Made by a program: the position numbers and the translations under genes. DNA of 13,816 bases, taken from assembly GCA_947364395.1 (NCBI GenBank), contig CANASS010000048.1:1-13816 (forward strand), in the 5' to 3' direction. Shown here piece by piece: positions 12,280-13,816 of this stretch. Under the pieces are notes generated by a model. That model worked only from the letters and a program-made list of their open reading frames with translations. It was not told where the DNA came from and searched no databases. Each line of letters starts with the position of its first letter. The first letter of the stretch is position 1. The stretch comes from an uncultured bacterium. Lineage in GTDB: Bacteria; Bacillota; Clostridia; Oscillospirales; Oscillospiraceae.

Positions 12280-13191
12280 GTGGCGCTATCCAAGTGTGCT
12301 GCGGCGACCAGCAGAGAGGGGAGGGAGCTGGCCTGCCACGGACAGGCCGAGTTTCCCATCGCCTGTTACCACGACGATTTGAGCAGGAATCCCGTCCCCT
12401 GGCACTGGCACCCGGAGCTGGAGGCGCTGGTGGTAGTGGAGGGGACGGCCGAGGTGGCCGTTGGAGCGGAGCGCTTCACGGTGGGGCCGGGGGAGGGAGT
12501 GTTCATCAGCGTCGGCATCCTCCACGCGGCCTGGGCGCTGGGAGAGTCGGACTGCCGCATCCATTCGGCGGTGTTCCACCCCCGTCTGGTGGGAGGCGGG
12601 GCGGACAGCGTGTTCTGGTCCAAATACCTCCGCCCCCTGCTGGGAGAGGAGGGCCGGGAGCACGTCCGGCTGGACGGCTCGGAGGGCTGGCACAGCCAAG
12701 CGGTTTATGCCCTGGAAGAGGCTTGGGAGCGCTGTGTTCGGGAGCCGCCGGGCTATGAGTTCCAGACCCGGGACGCGCTGTCCCGGCTGGTGTTCCTGCT
12801 GTCTCAGCACCAGGCGGCAGGTCCCAGGCCGGAGCGGGTCCTGCGGGAGGAACGGCGGGTGAAGCGGATGCTGGAGCATATTCACCAACGCTACGCCTCG
12901 GAGCTGACCGCCGCCTCCATTGCCAAGGCCGCCTCCATCAGTGAGAGCGAGTGCCTGCGCTGCTTCCGCCGGGTCATCGGCCTGCCTCCTACCCGGTATA
13001 TAGCCCAGTACCGGGTGCAGCGGGCGGCGGAGATGCTGGCCGCCTCCGATCTGCCGGTGTCGGAGGTGGGGGCCCGGTGCGGCTTCCAGGACGCCAGCTA
13101 TTTCGCTAAAATCTTTCGCGCTCTGAAGGGGTGCACTCCCACGGCCTTTCGCGCCCGTGCGGCGGAACGGAACGGCGGCGTGGAGGTGTGA
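12280..13191 (+). CDS. AraC-family regulator (cupin sensor plus HTH_18)
   Basis: The 303-residue protein has an N-terminal cupin-like sensor domain (about 20-140; WHWHPELEALVVVEGTAEVAV at 41-61 and the GEGVFISVGILHAAW edge at 71-85) and a C-terminal AraC double HTH (about 190-298; LTAASIAKAASISESECLRCFRRVIG, then VSEVGARCGFQDASYFAKIFRALKGCTP). It should bind a small ligand, likely a sugar or related metabolite, and control nearby transport. The start is the GTG at 12280, with AGGAGGG (12267-12273) 6 nt upstream. The MFS gene diverges from the same 107-bp gap, a typical regulator-target layout. Its stop codon sits in the loop of the terminator that follows. Confidence 0.92.
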   Translation: MALSKCAAATSREGRELACHGQAEFPIACYHDDLSRNPVPWHWHPELEALVVVEGTAEVAVGAERFTVGPGEGVFISVGILHAAWALGESDCRIHSAVFHPRLVGGGADSVFWSKYLRPLLGEEGREHVRLDGSEGWHSQAVYALEEAWERCVREPPGYEFQTRDALSRLVFLLSQHQAAGPRPERVLREERRVKRMLEHIHQRYASELTAASIAKAASISESECLRCFRRVIGLPPTRYIAQYRVQRAAEMLAASDLPVSEVGARCGFQDASYFAKIFRALKGCTPTAFRARAAERNGGVEV

Positions 13192-13219
13192 GCCTCCGCG
13201 CCGCCGCTTTGCGTTTTTT
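13174..13219 (+). terminator. Terminator overlapping the end of the AraC gene
   Basis: GGCGGCGTGGAGG (13174-13186) pairs with CCTCCGCGCCGCC (13193-13205) through 13 bp with one T-G wobble, around a 6-nt loop that contains the stop codon. Six T residues follow at 13214-13219 after 8 nt. The stem therefore encodes the last residues of the AraC protein. Confidence 0.8.
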
Positions 13220-13235
13220 GTTCCCTGCCGCCGGG

Positions 13236-13816
13236 TCATTTGAAATACTGGGGGTAGGCCGCCCGGAGGGCGGCGGGGTCCAGGTCGTAGCGGTTGAGAT
13301 GCAGCGCCATCAGCTCCCGGGCGGACTTTGGGTCCTTCCGGCGGATGGCGTCCACCAGGTCCACATGGTCCTGGACGATTTTCCCGCTCTTCACCGACGA
13401 CAGAGCCAGGGTGCGCACCCGGTCGAAGTGGATGGAGATGTTCTGGATCAGGGCGTATACCTGGGACTTCTTGGCGATATCAAACAGCATCCCGTGGAAC
13501 TGGTTGTCCAGCGCCATCAGCTGCCCGGTGTAGAAATCGTCCAGGTAGAGGCTTTGCAGGCGGATGTTCTCACTGAGCCGCTCCAAGTCGCCGGGGGCGG
13601 CCATCTCGCAGTCCAGCTCCGCCACGGCGCACTCCAGCAGGTCCCGCATGAACCGGGATTCCTCCACCATGTCATAGTCGATGAGGGGGATGGTGCTCTT
13701 TTTCTGGGGCTGGATGTCCACGATCTTCACCTTGGACAGCTCCATGAGGGCCTCCCGCACGGGGGTGCGGGACAGCCCCATCTCGGCGGCCAGCTCGTTC
13801 TCGCTGATCTGGCTGC
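13236..13816 (-). CDS. GntR-family regulator with FCD domain, N-terminus beyond the window edge
   Basis: The frame stays open to base 13816, reading SQISENELAAEMGLSRTPVREAL, the recognition helix region of the GntR winged HTH, so the ATG at 13781 is not the real start. The rest is an FCD ligand-binding domain: DNQFH, then a conserved His in QDHVDLVDAIRRKD, and ALHL near the end, the Asp-His-His-His set that binds a metal in this group. FCD regulators usually sense organic acids such as gluconate, lactate or pyruvate, but the ligand here is unknown. It is convergent with the AraC gene, 44 bp apart. Its target genes lie outside the window. Confidence 0.9.
   Translation of the reverse strand, partial: SQISENELAAEMGLSRTPVREALMELSKVKIVDIQPQKKSTIPLIDYDMVEESRFMRDLLECAVAELDCEMAAPGDLERLSENIRLQSLYLDDFYTGQLMALDNQFHGMLFDIAKKSQVYALIQNISIHFDRVRTLALSSVKSGKIVQDHVDLVDAIRRKDPKSARELMALHLNRYDLDPAALRAAYPQYFK

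Noticed and set aside
13174..13205. The AraC-end hairpin as a bidirectional terminator also serving the GntR gene
   Set aside because: On the minus strand the stem is followed by GTTCCGTTCC rather than a T-run, so only plus-strand termination is supported.
1..13816. CRISPR arrays, tRNA genes, prophage or transposase genes
   Set aside because: No regularly spaced repeats, no cloverleaf-like sequence and no transposase or integrase motifs were found on reading both strands.

Overview
The window looks like chromosomal DNA from a GC-rich, endospore-forming member of the Bacillota, most likely an Oscillospiraceae-type gut clostridium. The evidence is a Firmicutes-style long ribosomal protein S12, an L7Ae-like protein at the head of the str operon, an alpha/beta-type small acid-soluble spore protein, the Firmicutes niacin repressor NiaR, and GC-rich codon use throughout. 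Genus cannot be fixed from sequence alone. I see no phage, transposase, CRISPR array, rRNA or tRNA.

Layout. Positions 1-2070 (minus strand) hold the str operon in the order L7Ae-like gene, rpsL, rpsG, fusA (cut by the window edge). It is driven by a strong sigma-A-type promoter just upstream of the L7Ae gene. rpoC does not precede it; a PTS-EIIC-like/PfoR-type membrane transporter gene does (2187-3293), and this ends in a clear terminator. That transporter has a near-consensus promoter whose start region is covered by a perfect 16-bp-arm palindrome. An XRE regulator with a membrane-spanning tail follows (3419-4087), then a palindromic intergenic element, niaR (4349-4858) and a GH18-like TIM-barrel gene (4928-5701), all on the minus strand.

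Divergent from these, on the plus strand, are a YqeG-type HAD phosphatase translationally coupled to an endonuclease-IV-like TIM barrel (5792-7155), an unlisted 33-residue single-span membrane peptide (7277-7378), an M24 Xaa-Pro peptidase (7403-8467), a SASP gene (8751-8954), and a membrane-anchored protein that joins an SGNH-like domain to a NodB polysaccharide deacetylase (9155-11008). The last gene is tail to tail with an MFS transporter (11012-12172, minus), separated by only 3 bp. The MFS gene is divergent from an AraC-type activator (12280-13191). A GntR/FCD regulator (13236 to the edge, minus) closes the window.

How the parts may work together. The str operon supplies translation factors. 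NiaR and the PfoR-like transporter plausibly form a niacin uptake and repression pair, with the palindrome as operator; this is the most interesting testable link. The AraC protein may control the divergent MFS gene. Three intergenic stretches (rpsL-rpsG, 4172-4315, 7161-7230) carry structured or palindromic DNA that the coding annotation does not explain. Nothing else amounts to an obvious new multi-gene system.
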